The translations under genes were made by a program, and so were the position numbers. This document shows, piece after piece, positions 11,169 through 21,274 of a stretch of DNA of 64,000 nucleotides. Source of the DNA: Serinicoccus hydrothermalis (GTDB lineage Bacteria; Actinomycetota; Actinomycetes; Actinomycetales; Dermatophilaceae); NCBI RefSeq assembly GCF_001685415.1, contig NZ_CP014989.1:2418001-2482000 (forward strand), written 5' to 3'. A model generated the notes under the pieces. It was given only the letters and a program-made list of their open reading frames with translations. It had not been told where the DNA came from and searched no databases. How positions within the stretch are numbered: position 1 is the stretch's first letter; every line of letters begins with the position of its first letter.

Positions 11169-12680
11169 GTGGCCGCCAGCCTCGCCGGCGGTGCCGTGCT
11201 GCTCGTCTGCCTCGTCACGGTCGCGCTGAGCGCCTTCGCGCTGCGGCTCTCCCGCCGGACCAGCGACTTCTACGTCGCCGGCCGCGCGGTCTCGCCGCAG
11301 CGCAACGCCGCCGCGATCGGCGGGGAGTACCTCTCCGCCGCCAGCTTCCTCGGCGTCGCCGGCCTGATCTACGACCAGGGCGTGGACGCGCTGTGGTACC
11401 CGATCGGCTACACCGTGGGCTACCTCGTGCTGCTCGTGCTCGTCGCGGCCCCGCTGCGCCGCTCGGGGGCATACACGCTGCCCGACTTCGCCGAGGCCCG
11501 GCTGGAGTCGCGCCTGGTGCGCCACCTGTGCTCGGTGCTCGTCGTCTTCATCGGCTGGCTCTACCTCGTGCCGCAGCTGCAGGGCGCCGGCTTCACGCTG
11601 CGGCTGGTGTCGGGCGCGCCGCTGTGGCTGGGCCCGGTCGTCGTCGTGGTCGTCGTGGTGCTCTCCGTCGCGGCCGGGGGTATGCGCTCGATCACCCTGG
11701 TACAGGCGGTGCAGTACTGGATCAAGCTCACCGCGCTCGCGGTCCCCGCGGGCATCCTGCTCGCCGTCTGGTGGGGCAGCCAGGGGCCGGGGCTGGACGT
11801 CGCGCAGAGCTGGGTGCTGCCGGGCGGGGGACCGGCGGGCGGCGGGCACGGGCTCTACCGCACGCTGTCGCTGGTGCTCGCGCTCTCGCTCGGGACGATG
11901 GGGTTGCCGCACGTCGTCGTGCGCTACTACACGAACCCGGACGGCACGGCGGCGCGGCGCACCACCGTGCGGGTGCTCGTGCTGCTGGGCCTCTTCTACG
12001 TCGTCACGGTCGTGTATGCCCTGCTCGGCCGCGCCTATCTCCCCAGCCTGGCGGCGGGTGAGCGGGCCGACACGGTCGTGCTGCGGCTGCCGGCCGAGGT
12101 GCTGCCGGGCGTGGGTGCCGAGCTGCTGCTCGCGGCGCTGGCCGGCGGTGCCTTCGCGGCCTTCCTGTCCACCTCCTCCGGGCTGGCGCTCGCCGTGACC
12201 GGCGTGCTCAACCAGGACGTGGTGCGGCCGGTGCTGGCCCGGACGGTGCCCGGCGACTCCTCGGAGGTCGCCGGCTTCCGGATCGCCGCGGTCGTGGCCG
12301 TGCTCGTGCCCGTGGCGGGCGTGGGCTTCTTCCCCGAGGTGCCGCTCGCGGCCTTCGTGACGCTGGCCTTCGTCATCGCCGCCTCGACGTTCTTCCCGCT
12401 GCTGGCGCTCGGGGTCTGGTGGCCGAGGCTCTCGGTGCAGGGGGCCGCCGCCGGGCTGGTGACCGGCACGGTGCTGGCGACCGCTGCGGTCGCCAGCACC
12501 GTGCTCGCCGACGGGTCGGACGGCTGGGCGGCCGCCCTGCTGGCGCAGCCCGCGGCCTGGATCGTCCCGCTCGTCTGCGCCGTCATGGTCGGGGTCTCAT
12601 TGCGGACCCCGACCGGGATCCCCCGGGGAGCCGCCCGCACGCTGGTGCGGCTGCATACCCCGGAGGACCTCACGGCCTGA
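11169..12680 (+). CDS. Sodium:solute symporter, acetate/monocarboxylate permease-like
   Basis: SSS-family transporter (503 aa, about 13 hydrophobic helices). It has the family's DFYVAGR N-terminal motif, GGEYLSAASFLGVAG in TM2, and a late SSGLALAVTGVLNQDV segment typical of ActP-like proteins. The start is GTG at 11169, three bases after the DUF485-like gene. The operon (kinase, regulator, small partner, symporter) and the nearby acetyl-CoA synthetase point to acetate or a related short carboxylate as substrate. It ends two bases from the convergent lipoprotein gene. Confidence 0.85.
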   Translation: MAASLAGGAVLLVCLVTVALSAFALRLSRRTSDFYVAGRAVSPQRNAAAIGGEYLSAASFLGVAGLIYDQGVDALWYPIGYTVGYLVLLVLVAAPLRRSGAYTLPDFAEARLESRLVRHLCSVLVVFIGWLYLVPQLQGAGFTLRLVSGAPLWLGPVVVVVVVVLSVAAGGMRSITLVQAVQYWIKLTALAVPAGILLAVWWGSQGPGLDVAQSWVLPGGGPAGGGHGLYRTLSLVLALSLGTMGLPHVVVRYYTNPDGTAARRTTVRVLVLLGLFYVVTVVYALLGRAYLPSLAAGERADTVVLRLPAEVLPGVGAELLLAALAGGAFAAFLSTSSGLALAVTGVLNQDVVRPVLARTVPGDSSEVAGFRIAAVVAVLVPVAGVGFFPEVPLAAFVTLAFVIAASTFFPLLALGVWWPRLSVQGAAAGLVTGTVLATAAVASTVLADGSDGWAAALLAQPAAWIVPLVCAVMVGVSLRTPTGIPRGAARTLVRLHTPEDLTA

Positions 12681-12682
12681 CC

Positions 12683-13495
12683 TCACAGGTGGCTGGTGAT
12701 CTCCGCGTCCTCGCGCAGGTCCGCGACGAGCTCGTCCGTCGCCGCGGCCTGCTGCTCTGACGTCAGCTGCTGGGCGAGCTGGTCCCTGACCTCGTCGAAC
12801 TCCGGGATCTCCGGCTGCGGCTGGGCGGTGCCGCTCGCGCCCGACTCGCCCTGGTCGGCCGCCTCCTCCTGCTGGCCGACGAGCTCGTCGTAGTAGTCGC
12901 GCAGCTCCTCCTCGGAGGGCTCCTCGACCTCGGCCTCCTGCTCCACGTAGGCCTGGATCGCGAGCTGGTTGCGGGCCTCGCGGCGGGCGGTCTCCTCGTC
13001 CATGCCCTGCTCCTCGAGGACCCCGAGGAACTCGTCGACCGACTCCAGCCCGTTGCCGGTCGCCAGCTCCTCGAGCAGCCCGTCCACCTCCTCGTCGGTG
13101 GGCTCGAGGCCGGCCTCCTCGGCCGCCTGCCGGAGCAGCACGCTGTCCACGACGGTGTCGAGGGTGTCGGCCTGGAGCTGCTCGGTGTCCATCTCCTCAC
13201 CGCTCATCTGCGCCTGGCCGGCGGCACTGGCGAACTGGCTCTCGTAGTAGGCGGCGAAGTCGTCCTTCGGGACGTCCTCGCCGTTGACCGTGGCGACCGG
13301 GTCGGGGATACCGCTCAGGTCCGGTTCGGGCATGGCCTCGGGCATCTCCTGGGGGGCGCTGCTGCTGGCGGCGTCCTCCGGGGGCACGGCACTGCTGCTG
13401 CTCGCGGCGTCGCCGTCGCCGCTGCCACTGCACGCGGTGAGCCCCACGAGGCTGAGGGTCAGGCCTGCCGCAGCAAGCCACTTCTGCACGGACAT
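12683..13495 (-). CDS. SurA-N-domain lipoprotein
   Basis: Secreted lipoprotein of 270 aa with a signal peptide and lipobox LTAC (lipidated C22). A Ser/Ala/Glu/Pro-rich linker follows, then a SurA-like chaperone N-terminal domain with the typical VATVNGEDVPKDDF opening (about residue 68) and acidic helices. The parvulin isomerase domain of full SurA/PrsA is absent, so it is probably a holdase chaperone for exported proteins. A good ribosome site (GAGAAGGA) precedes the ATG at 13495. It is convergent with the symporter and divergent from acsA; no link to acetate metabolism is evident. The composition is very acidic. Confidence 0.8.
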   Translation of the reverse strand: MSVQKWLAAAGLTLSLVGLTACSGSGDGDAASSSSAVPPEDAASSSAPQEMPEAMPEPDLSGIPDPVATVNGEDVPKDDFAAYYESQFASAAGQAQMSGEEMDTEQLQADTLDTVVDSVLLRQAAEEAGLEPTDEEVDGLLEELATGNGLESVDEFLGVLEEQGMDEETARREARNQLAIQAYVEQEAEVEEPSEEELRDYYDELVGQQEEAADQGESGASGTAQPQPEIPEFDEVRDQLAQQLTSEQQAAATDELVADLREDAEITSHL

Positions 13496-13732
13496 CGTCC
13501 TTCTCCCTGGTCGGGTGCGGGTGTGCAAGCCGCGGAAACTAGCACGCCCGGATGGGTCGTCCACCCGGCATTCTCCCAGGGTGCGGCCAGGTCCGCCGCG
13601 CGAAGCAGCGGGCCGCCGGGCGCGTGCGGGGCGCCGCTCGGCGCAGGATCGGGGCCCCGGGCCCGACCGGGCCTGCGCCCCGGGGGTGGGGCGAGGCATA
13701 CTCGGGAGCGACCCCGAGCGCGAGGAGCAACG

Positions 13733-15702
<1,970 letters not shown>

Positions 15703-15703
<1 letters not shown>

Positions 15704-15748
15704 CCCTCTCGGCCGACCCGCGCGGGTGCGCGCGGGCCGGCGGAGGGT
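15703..15748. terminator. Bidirectional hairpin terminator between acsA and the Rrf2 gene
   Basis: Left arm from ACCCTC at 15703 through CGGCC and CCCGCGC pairs with GCGCGGG, CCGG and GAGGGT ending at 15748, giving a long GC-rich stem with small bulges. It lies between convergent genes and has no U-tract, as is common in actinobacteria. Confidence 0.6.
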
Positions 15749-15754
15749 ATGCCC

Positions 15755-16231
15755 TCAGCGGCTCTCCCAGGCGTCCGGCTGACGCAGCAGCTCGGCGACC
15801 TCGGCCGACCAGGCGCCGTGGCGCAGCTGGTCGAGGGTGGTGCCGTCGAGCACGGTGCGCAGCGCCGCGCGGGTGGCGACCCAGAGGGCCGGCAGGTGCT
15901 CCGCCTCGCCGTCGTAGGCGGTGTCGTGCGGCCGCAGTCCCCGCACCTCGGCGAGCGGGCCGTCGACCGCGCGGATGACGTCGCCGACGGCGATCTCGTC
16001 GGCGGGCCGGGCCAGGAGGTAGCCACCGCGTGCCCCGCGCCGGGAGGCGACGAGCTCCGCCCGTCGCAGGTCGGCCACGATCGCCTCGAGGAACTTCACC
16101 GGCAGGTCCTGGGCCTGGGCGAGGCGGTCGACCGAGACGGGCCTGGCCTTCTGCGCCGGCGTGTCGTCCTGCGCCGCCGCCAGGGCGAGCATGGCCCGGA
16201 CGGCGTAGTCCGAGCGCGCCGAGATGTCCAC
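15755..16231 (-). CDS. Rrf2-family transcriptional regulator (no Fe-S cysteines)
   Basis: A 158-aa repressor with the N-terminal Rrf2 winged helix: DISARSDYAVRAMLALA, then LPVKFLEAIVADLRRAELV and the GARGGYLLARP wing. It contains no cysteine, so it cannot carry the IscR/NsrR iron-sulfur cluster; it resembles the cysteine-metabolism (CymR-type) branch. I chose GTG at 16231, six bases after a GAGACT -10 box (16238-16243 on the other strand), over the ATG at 16285, which would add residues not usual for the family. The divergent TauE/SafE exporter suggests control of sulfite/sulfur-compound export. Confidence 0.82.
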   Translation of the reverse strand: MDISARSDYAVRAMLALAAAQDDTPAQKARPVSVDRLAQAQDLPVKFLEAIVADLRRAELVASRRGARGGYLLARPADEIAVGDVIRAVDGPLAEVRGLRPHDTAYDGEAEHLPALWVATRAALRTVLDGTTLDQLRHGAWSAEVAELLRQPDAWESR

Positions 16232-16278
16232 GTCCCCAGTCTCTCGCACCCCCCGGTCGGGGTCGGGGAGCAGGCCGC

Positions 16279-16308
16279 TTGACATTTATCCTAGTCAACC
16301 GACAGGAT
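16279..16308 (+). promoter_or_regulatory. Promoter and candidate Rrf2 operator between divergent genes
   Basis: TTGACA at 16279-16284 looks like a -35 box for the exporter. ATCCT (16288-16292) and AGGAT (16304-16308) form an inverted repeat across the presumed -10 region, a plausible repressor site. It is a rare AT-rich island in this sequence. Confidence 0.5.
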
Positions 16309-16322
16309 TTGCAGGAATAACC

Positions 16323-16338
16323 CGGGCGACGTCGCCCG
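16323..16338. repeat. 16-bp perfect palindrome upstream of TauE/SafE gene
   Basis: CGGGCGACGTCGCCCG is self-complementary and lies in the leader of the exporter gene. It could be an operator or an mRNA hairpin. Confidence 0.4.
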
Positions 16339-16372
16339 AGCCCGTGATGTACGACCCTCCAGGACGGCTCTC

Positions 16373-17287
16373 ATGCGTCAACTCATCCTGCTCGCCCTCG
16401 TCGGCCTCGCCGCCCAGCTCGTCGACGGCGGGCTCGGCATGGCCTACGGCGTGACCACCACCACCCTGCTGCTCATGCTCGGCACCAACCCCGCGGCCGC
16501 GTCGGCCACCGTCCACCTCGCCGAGATCGGCACCACCCTGGCCTCGGGCACCGCGCACTGGAAGTTCGGCAACGTCGACCCGAAGGTCGTGCTGCGGGTG
16601 GGTGTGCCCGGCGCGGTAGGGGCCTTCCTCGGCGCCACCGTGCTGAGCTCGATCGACGCCGAGGTGGCCCGGCCCATCACCGCGACGATCCTGCTCGTGC
16701 TCGGCGTCTACCTGCTCGCCCGCTTCACCCGCAGCGGTATGCGGACCGATCGGCTCGGGCAGCCGCTGCGCCGCCGCTTCCTCACCCCGCTCGGGCTCTT
16801 CGCCGGGTTCCTCGACGCGACCGGCGGCGGGGGCTGGGGTCCGGTCGGCACGCCCGCGCTGCTCGCCAGCGGCCGCATGGAGCCGCGCAAGGTCGTCGGC
16901 TCCATCAGCGCCTCGGAGTTCCTCGTCGCGCTGGCCGCGAGCCTGGGCTTCCTCGTCGGGCTGGGCCACCAGGGCATCAACCTCGCGTGGGTGCTGGCCC
17001 TACTGGCCGGCGGGCTCGTCGCGGCCCCGATCGCGGCCGGTCTCGTGCGGGTCATCCCGCCGCGGCTGCTCGGCGTCGGCGTCGGCGGGCTGATCGTGCT
17101 CACCAACGCGAGGACGCTGCTGCGCAGCGAGATGGTCGACGTCGGCGACGTGACCCGCTCGCTCGTGTATGCCGTGATCGTCGCGGTCTGGCTCGGTGCG
17201 CTCAGCTACGTGATCGCCGTGACCCGGGTCAACCGTGCCGCCGCAGGTGGCGCCACGGACGACTCAGCCCGAACCGCCGCCCGCTGA
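16373..17287 (+). CDS. TauE/SafE-family membrane exporter
   Basis: A 304-aa membrane protein with about eight helices. N-terminal ALVGLAAQLVDGGLGMAYGVT and the later GLFAGFLDATGGGGWGP repeat are the paired signatures of the TauE/SafE (DUF81) family, which exports sulfite, sulfoacetate and related anions. The divergent Rrf2 regulator of the cysteine-metabolism type makes sulfite or another sulfur anion the likely substrate. The 3' end overlaps the convergent flavoprotein-like gene by 59 bases. Confidence 0.82.
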   Translation: MRQLILLALVGLAAQLVDGGLGMAYGVTTTTLLLMLGTNPAAASATVHLAEIGTTLASGTAHWKFGNVDPKVVLRVGVPGAVGAFLGATVLSSIDAEVARPITATILLVLGVYLLARFTRSGMRTDRLGQPLRRRFLTPLGLFAGFLDATGGGGWGPVGTPALLASGRMEPRKVVGSISASEFLVALAASLGFLVGLGHQGINLAWVLALLAGGLVAAPIAAGLVRVIPPRLLGVGVGGLIVLTNARTLLRSEMVDVGDVTRSLVYAVIVAVWLGALSYVIAVTRVNRAAAGGATDDSARTAAR

Positions 17288-17660
17288 CCTCGGTCACGGT
17301 GATCGCGACGACGTTGACCTTCTCGTCGCCGATCCAGGGCCGTAGCCGCAGGTTCGCGACCTCGCGGGCCTCCGGGCCCTCGAGGAGCTCGGCGGTGCCG
17401 CGCGCCACGACGCTCCAGGCGGTCTCGGCGTCGTCGTCGACCTGGTCGATCTCGAAGGCGACGTCGGAGTCCATGACCACGCCGAGCAGCTTGGAGCCCT
17501 CGGCCGTGCGGAAGATGAGGCGGCCGTGGTCGACGGCGTAGTTCACCGGCGTGATGTGCACCTCGTCGGTCAGGTGGTAGGCCAGCCGGCCGAGCTCCTG
17601 GTCGGCGAGGAGGCTCCAGCACTCCTGCTCGGAGAGGTGGGTGGTGGGCGAGTCGCTCAT
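17229..17660 (-). CDS. Pyridoxamine 5'-phosphate oxidase-like (split-barrel flavin-binding) protein
   Basis: A 143-aa split-barrel protein: an opening LSEQECWSLLADQELGRLAY is followed by ITPVNYAVDHGRLIFRT and VAFEIDQVD, the pattern of small PPOX-like proteins that bind FMN or F420. The reaction is not predictable. The ATG at 17660 has an AAGGAG ribosome site and a promoter region with the TACTAC-GA-GTAGTA inverted repeat (17696-17709). The 3' end overlaps the TauE/SafE gene on the other strand. Confidence 0.8.
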   Translation of the reverse strand: MSDSPTTHLSEQECWSLLADQELGRLAYHLTDEVHITPVNYAVDHGRLIFRTAEGSKLLGVVMDSDVAFEIDQVDDDAETAWSVVARGTAELLEGPEAREVANLRLRPWIGDEKVNVVAITVTEVSGRRFGLSRPWRHLRRHG

Positions 17661-17695
17661 CAGCTGCTCCTTCGGACGAGGTGGTGCTCCTAGCA

Positions 17696-17709
17696 TACTA
17701 CGAGTAGTA
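17696..17709. promoter_or_regulatory. Inverted repeat in promoter of the PPOX-like gene
   Basis: TACTAC (17696-17701) and GTAGTA (17704-17709) form a perfect 6-bp inverted repeat with a 2-base gap, inside an AT-rich patch (17690-17718) upstream of the minus-strand gene. On that strand TAGTAT/TATGCT overlaps it as a possible -10, so it could be an operator. Confidence 0.45.
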
Positions 17710-17764
17710 GTAATAGTGGGAGCGACAGCACCCCCCGGTCCGGAGCTGTAGCGGTGAAGTCCGC

Positions 17765-19033
17765 TCAGCCGCCGAACGCCCGCTCGAAGGTGCTCTGCAG
17801 CTGGGTCAGGGCGAGCCAGGCGAAGAGCAGGGCGCAGATGCCCATGAGGACGTTGACGACCATGCCGTTGCGCCACTCCTGCGGCGTGCGGTCGGTGTTG
17901 AGGATCCACAGCAGCGTCACCGCGAGGAACGGCATGAAGAACGCCCCGAGCACGCCGTAGGCCAGGATCAGCCAGACCGGCTGACCCACGAAGAGCATGA
18001 TCATCGGCGGGAAGGTCAGCCACAGGATGTAGGCCTTGTACCAGGTGCCGCCGAGGCGCACGCTCGGGTCGTCCTTGGGCAGCTTGCGGGCGTGGCCGAT
18101 GAAGTCGGCGAACATCATCGAGACGCCGTTCCACACGCCCACGAGCGAGGACATGGCCGCCGACCAGAAGCCGATGAGGAAGACCGTGCCGGCCCACGAG
18201 CCATACCGCTCGCCGAGGACGCGGGAGAGGTCGAGCAGGCCCTCGTCACCGGTCTCGACCGCGATCCCGGCGGAGTAGAGCAGCTCGGCGCCGACGATGA
18301 GGGTGGAGATGACGAAGATGCCGGTGACGGTGTAGGCGACGGTGTTGTCCAGCCGCATGACGCGCATGTGACCCGGGGTGGTCCAGCCCTTCTCCCGGAT
18401 CCAGTAGCCGTAGGCCGCGAGCGTGATGGTTCCGCCGACTCCGCCGGCGACGGACAGGACGTTGATGAGGCCGCCCTCGGGGATGCGCGGGACCAGGCCG
18501 GTGATGAGCTCGGGGATGTTGGGCAGGGTCAGCACCGCGGCGATGAACATCGTCACGAACATCACGCCGACGAGCGCGGCGCAGACCTTCTCGAAGAAGG
18601 CATACTTCCCGAACCACACCAGCGCCGCGCCGACGAGACCGGACAGGATGCCCCACCAGGTCACCGAGAGCGCCGGGAAGAGGCTCGCCAGCGGCAGCCC
18701 GGTGCCGGCCATCGCGGCGGCGCCGTAGACGAAGCCCCAGATGACGATGTAGGGCGCGAAGTACCACGTCGTCCAGCGGCCAAGAGTGGCCCAGCCCTCG
18801 TAGATCGTGTTGCCGGTGGCGAGGGAGTAGCGGCCGGCGCCCTCGACGAGCACGACCTTCATGAGGCAGCCGACGACGACCGCCCAGAGGAGGGCATACC
18901 CGAACCTCTGACCGGCGATGACCGTGGCGACGAGGTCGGCGGCACCGACACCCGTTGCAGCGACGATGAGGCCGGGGCCGACGAGCCTCCAGCCGGGGCG
19001 TGACGCGGGGGCGGTCTGCGACTGCGTTGTCAT
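17765..19033 (-). CDS. Nramp-related transporter lacking the canonical metal-site motif
   Basis: A 422-aa polytopic protein with about 11 helices related to the Nramp divalent-metal family. The TM1 metal-binding motif DPGN of true Nramps is absent: the equivalent region reads GPGLIVAATGVGAADL. No MPH-type motif is evident in the TM6 region (TITLAAYGYWIREKG). Such Nramp-related proteins may carry other cations such as Mg2+, or other solutes, so I do not call it a manganese transporter. The start ATG at 19033 skips an upstream 19-residue extension. Divergent from the MOSC gene with 65 bases between. Confidence 0.75.
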   Translation of the reverse strand: MTTQSQTAPASRPGWRLVGPGLIVAATGVGAADLVATVIAGQRFGYALLWAVVVGCLMKVVLVEGAGRYSLATGNTIYEGWATLGRWTTWYFAPYIVIWGFVYGAAAMAGTGLPLASLFPALSVTWWGILSGLVGAALVWFGKYAFFEKVCAALVGVMFVTMFIAAVLTLPNIPELITGLVPRIPEGGLINVLSVAGGVGGTITLAAYGYWIREKGWTTPGHMRVMRLDNTVAYTVTGIFVISTLIVGAELLYSAGIAVETGDEGLLDLSRVLGERYGSWAGTVFLIGFWSAAMSSLVGVWNGVSMMFADFIGHARKLPKDDPSVRLGGTWYKAYILWLTFPPMIMLFVGQPVWLILAYGVLGAFFMPFLAVTLLWILNTDRTPQEWRNGMVVNVLMGICALLFAWLALTQLQSTFERAFGG

Positions 19034-19098
19034 GGCGTCATGTCTACACCAGGGGTGCGGCGCGACCCGCCCGAGCCGGGTGCATGGCATCGTGAGGT

Positions 19099-19923
19099 AT
19101 GCGCGTGACCGAGCTGTGGAGATATCCCGTCAAGTCCTTCGGCGGGGAGGCGGTGGAGAGCTCTCCGGTCGAGCCGTGGGGTCTGGAGGGGGACCGGCGC
19201 TGGGGCGTCGTCGGTCCGGACGGCTTCCCGGTGACCGCGCGGGAGTGCCACGAGCTGCTGGGGCTCACCGCGTCGCAGGTGGACGAGGAGACGATCCGGC
19301 TGACGGCGCGCGACGGCGACTCGATCCTCGTCGAGACGCCGCTCGGGGTGCCGGTGGTGCCGGTCGGGCACTCGCGGCAGGGCTTCGCGCCGCCGGCCGA
19401 CCAGGACGTGAGCGAGTGGGTCTCGCAGCACGCGGGACGGGACCTGCGGCTGGTGTGGCAGGAGGACCCGAGCGTGCGGCGGATCTCCGGCGCGCACGGC
19501 GGCGAGGAGGGGGAGTCGCTCTCGCTCGCGGACACCGGGCCGCTGCTGCTCACGAGCGAGGCGTCGTTGACCCGGCTGTCCGACTGGATCCTCGAGGGCG
19601 GCGGCGAGCCGGTGCCGATGTCGCGCTTCCGGCCCAACGTCGTGGTCGACGGCGACGAGCCGTTCGCCGAGGACGGGTGGGGGTTCGTGACGATCGGGGA
19701 GGTGCGGTACCGGCGCACCGAGCTGTGCGACCGGTGCGTCATGACGCAGATCGACACCGGGACGCTGCAGACCGGCAAGGAACCCATCCGCACGCTCGCG
19801 CAGCACCGCCGGTGGGACGGCACGACGTGGTTCGGCATCCGGCTCGTGCCGGTGGGGCTTGAAGGCGGTCCGGCGCAGGTCGCGGTGGGGGACGAGGTCG
19901 TCGCGGACGAGGAGACGTCGTGA
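19099..19923 (+). CDS. MOSC-domain protein (YcbX/mARC-like)
   Basis: A 274-aa protein with an N-terminal beta-barrel domain (VTELWRYPVKSFGGE, WGLEGDRRWGVV) and a C-terminal MOSC domain. Family members bind Mo cofactor and reduce N-hydroxylated compounds or transfer sulfur. A conserved cysteine pair is visible in RTELCDRCVMTQID near residue 210, and MSRFRPNVVV is the usual family signature. Several Mo-cofactor genes and two Mo enzymes occur in this window, consistent with a Mo role. The ATG lies within a GTATGC motif. Confidence 0.82.
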   Translation: MRVTELWRYPVKSFGGEAVESSPVEPWGLEGDRRWGVVGPDGFPVTARECHELLGLTASQVDEETIRLTARDGDSILVETPLGVPVVPVGHSRQGFAPPADQDVSEWVSQHAGRDLRLVWQEDPSVRRISGAHGGEEGESLSLADTGPLLLTSEASLTRLSDWILEGGGEPVPMSRFRPNVVVDGDEPFAEDGWGFVTIGEVRYRRTELCDRCVMTQIDTGTLQTGKEPIRTLAQHRRWDGTTWFGIRLVPVGLEGGPAQVAVGDEVVADEETS

Positions 19924-20330
19924 GGTCCGGGGTCCTCTGGGCGACGGGGGTCTATGCCTCCTTGGTCGTCTTCGGCGTGGTGTTGGTCGTCGTGGACGAC
20001 TGGGAAGCGTCCGGAGCCCTGGCGTCCGGGCTGGTCGGTGGCGGTTGTGCGGCGCTCGTGGTCACCGCGCTCGCGCCTCGGCGAACGCTCGGCTGGGCGC
20101 CCGCGCTCTTCGCCTTCGCGAGCGTCGCTCTCGCGTTGCAGGGCATCGGGGTGCGCCTGGCCGAGCTGGAGCAGCCGGGGTCGACCCTCGGTGGGTCAGG
20201 TCTGGACCTGATCACCTTGCTGCTCCTGTTCGCCTGGCCCGTCGGCTTGGTCTTCATGATCATCCTGCTCCTGCAGAGGCCGGCAGAGGTGTCTGGGTCT
20301 GACGAGCCACGGGGTGATCGGCCGGCATGA
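19920..20330 (+). CDS. Membrane protein of unknown function
   Basis: 136 aa with four hydrophobic segments (about residues 6-25, 33-51, 58-76 and 96-118) and a short hydrophilic tail. I do not recognise a family. The GTG start overlaps the MOSC stop by four bases, so it is translationally coupled to that gene, but nothing suggests a joint function. It ends 19 bases from the convergent VOC gene. Confidence 0.6.
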   Translation: MRSGVLWATGVYASLVVFGVVLVVVDDWEASGALASGLVGGGCAALVVTALAPRRTLGWAPALFAFASVALALQGIGVRLAELEQPGSTLGGSGLDLITLLLLFAWPVGLVFMIILLLQRPAEVSGSDEPRGDRPA

Positions 20331-20349
20331 CGCGGCGGTGACCAACGTC

Positions 20350-20745
20350 TCAGGCGCCGATGTCCTCCCAGATGGTCAGGCAGAACACCTGACCCACGGG
20401 GTCGCGGAAGACGAGGCAGTGCTCGGCGTTCGGCTGCTCGCTCTCGCGTCGGGCGCCGCAGGCGAGTGCGTGCCGCTCGCCCTCCTTCAGGTCGTGGACG
20501 TAGAAGTCCAGGTGCAGCAGCACGGGTCGCTCCCCGTCCGGCCAGGTGGGCGGCTGGTAGTCGCTCACGGTCTGGACGTCGATCCGGCCGCCTGGGCCGT
20601 CGACGACCGCCCAGGCGGGGATCGAGAAGGTCACCTCACCGCCGGTGAGCTCGGCGTAGAACCGGGCGAGGGCGGGCGCGTCAGGGCAGTGGAGCGTGGG
20701 GGAGGACAGCCTGGGGAGAGGTGTCTGGGCACGGGTGTCGCTCAT
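20350..20745 (-). CDS. VOC-family (glyoxalase-like) protein
   Basis: A 131-aa vicinal-oxygen-chelate fold protein. It begins with SPTLHCPDAPALARFYAELTGG and has the later LHLDFYVHDL and FRDPVGQVFCL segments, giving the paired beta-alpha-beta-beta-beta modules. Possible metal ligands are H in TLHCPD and E in CLTIWED. Substrate unknown; related proteins include dioxygenases and antibiotic-resistance proteins. I used ATG at 20745 and skipped a long upstream extension. Confidence 0.78.
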   Translation of the reverse strand: MSDTRAQTPLPRLSSPTLHCPDAPALARFYAELTGGEVTFSIPAWAVVDGPGGRIDVQTVSDYQPPTWPDGERPVLLHLDFYVHDLKEGERHALACGARRESEQPNAEHCLVFRDPVGQVFCLTIWEDIGA

Positions 20746-20810
20746 ACCCGTATGACGACGGCTGGGTCCTTGACTCATCGCTGGCGGGTGAGAACGCGGG
20801 GTGTGACCGG

Positions 20811-21248
20811 TCAGTCCTGGGCGAGGTGGGCGTCGTTGAGCTTGTTGAGCAGGCGCTCTAGCTCGGCCCGCTCGGGATCGTCCAGGGCGCCGAAGTAGTC
20901 GCTGCGCGACCCGCGCAGCTCGGCCTGCAGGTCGTCCCAGGCGCGCTGTCCGTCCGGGGTCAGGGTGAGCACGACGCGTCGTCGGTCGGTGGTGTCGGCG
21001 GCGCTGCTCAGCCAGCCGCGCTCGCGCAGCTTGCGCACGGTGGCTCCGGCGTTGCGGGCATCGATCGCGAGCTGGCGCGCCAGCTCGACCTGGCTCGCCG
21101 ACCCGTCGACCAGGACCGCCAGTGCCGCGAACTCGGCGTTCGTCATACCGCGCGACCGCAGGAAGCCTCCCCACGCTGCGTCGGTGCGACGGCCGACGGT
21201 GGCGAGGAGGAAGCCGGCGCGACGGCGGAAGCTCAACCCTGGTGACAT
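20811..21248 (-). CDS. MarR-family transcriptional regulator
   Basis: A 145-aa winged-helix repressor: AALAVLVDGSASQVELARQLAIDARNAG forms the recognition-helix region, followed by LRERGWLSSAADTTDRRRVVLTLTPDG, the DRR wing typical of MarR. ATG 21248 is preferred over 21254 because a TAAATT -10 box lies six bases upstream on this strand. Divergent from the DinB-like gene; a perfect 13-base palindrome (21251-21263) overlaps both promoters, so it probably represses itself and its neighbour. Confidence 0.82.
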   Translation of the reverse strand: MSPGLSFRRRAGFLLATVGRRTDAAWGGFLRSRGMTNAEFAALAVLVDGSASQVELARQLAIDARNAGATVRKLRERGWLSSAADTTDRRRVVLTLTPDGQRAWDDLQAELRGSRSDYFGALDDPERAELERLLNKLNDAHLAQD

Positions 21249-21250
21249 AG

Positions 21251-21263
21251 ACATAATTTATGT
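21251..21263. promoter_or_regulatory. MarR operator, perfect palindrome
   Basis: ACATAATTTATGT is a perfect odd-length palindrome between the divergent regulator and DinB genes. It covers the -10 region of the minus-strand gene and abuts TAAAAT (21263-21268), the -10 box for the DinB gene. Confidence 0.65.
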
Positions 21264-21274
21264 AAAATAAGCGC

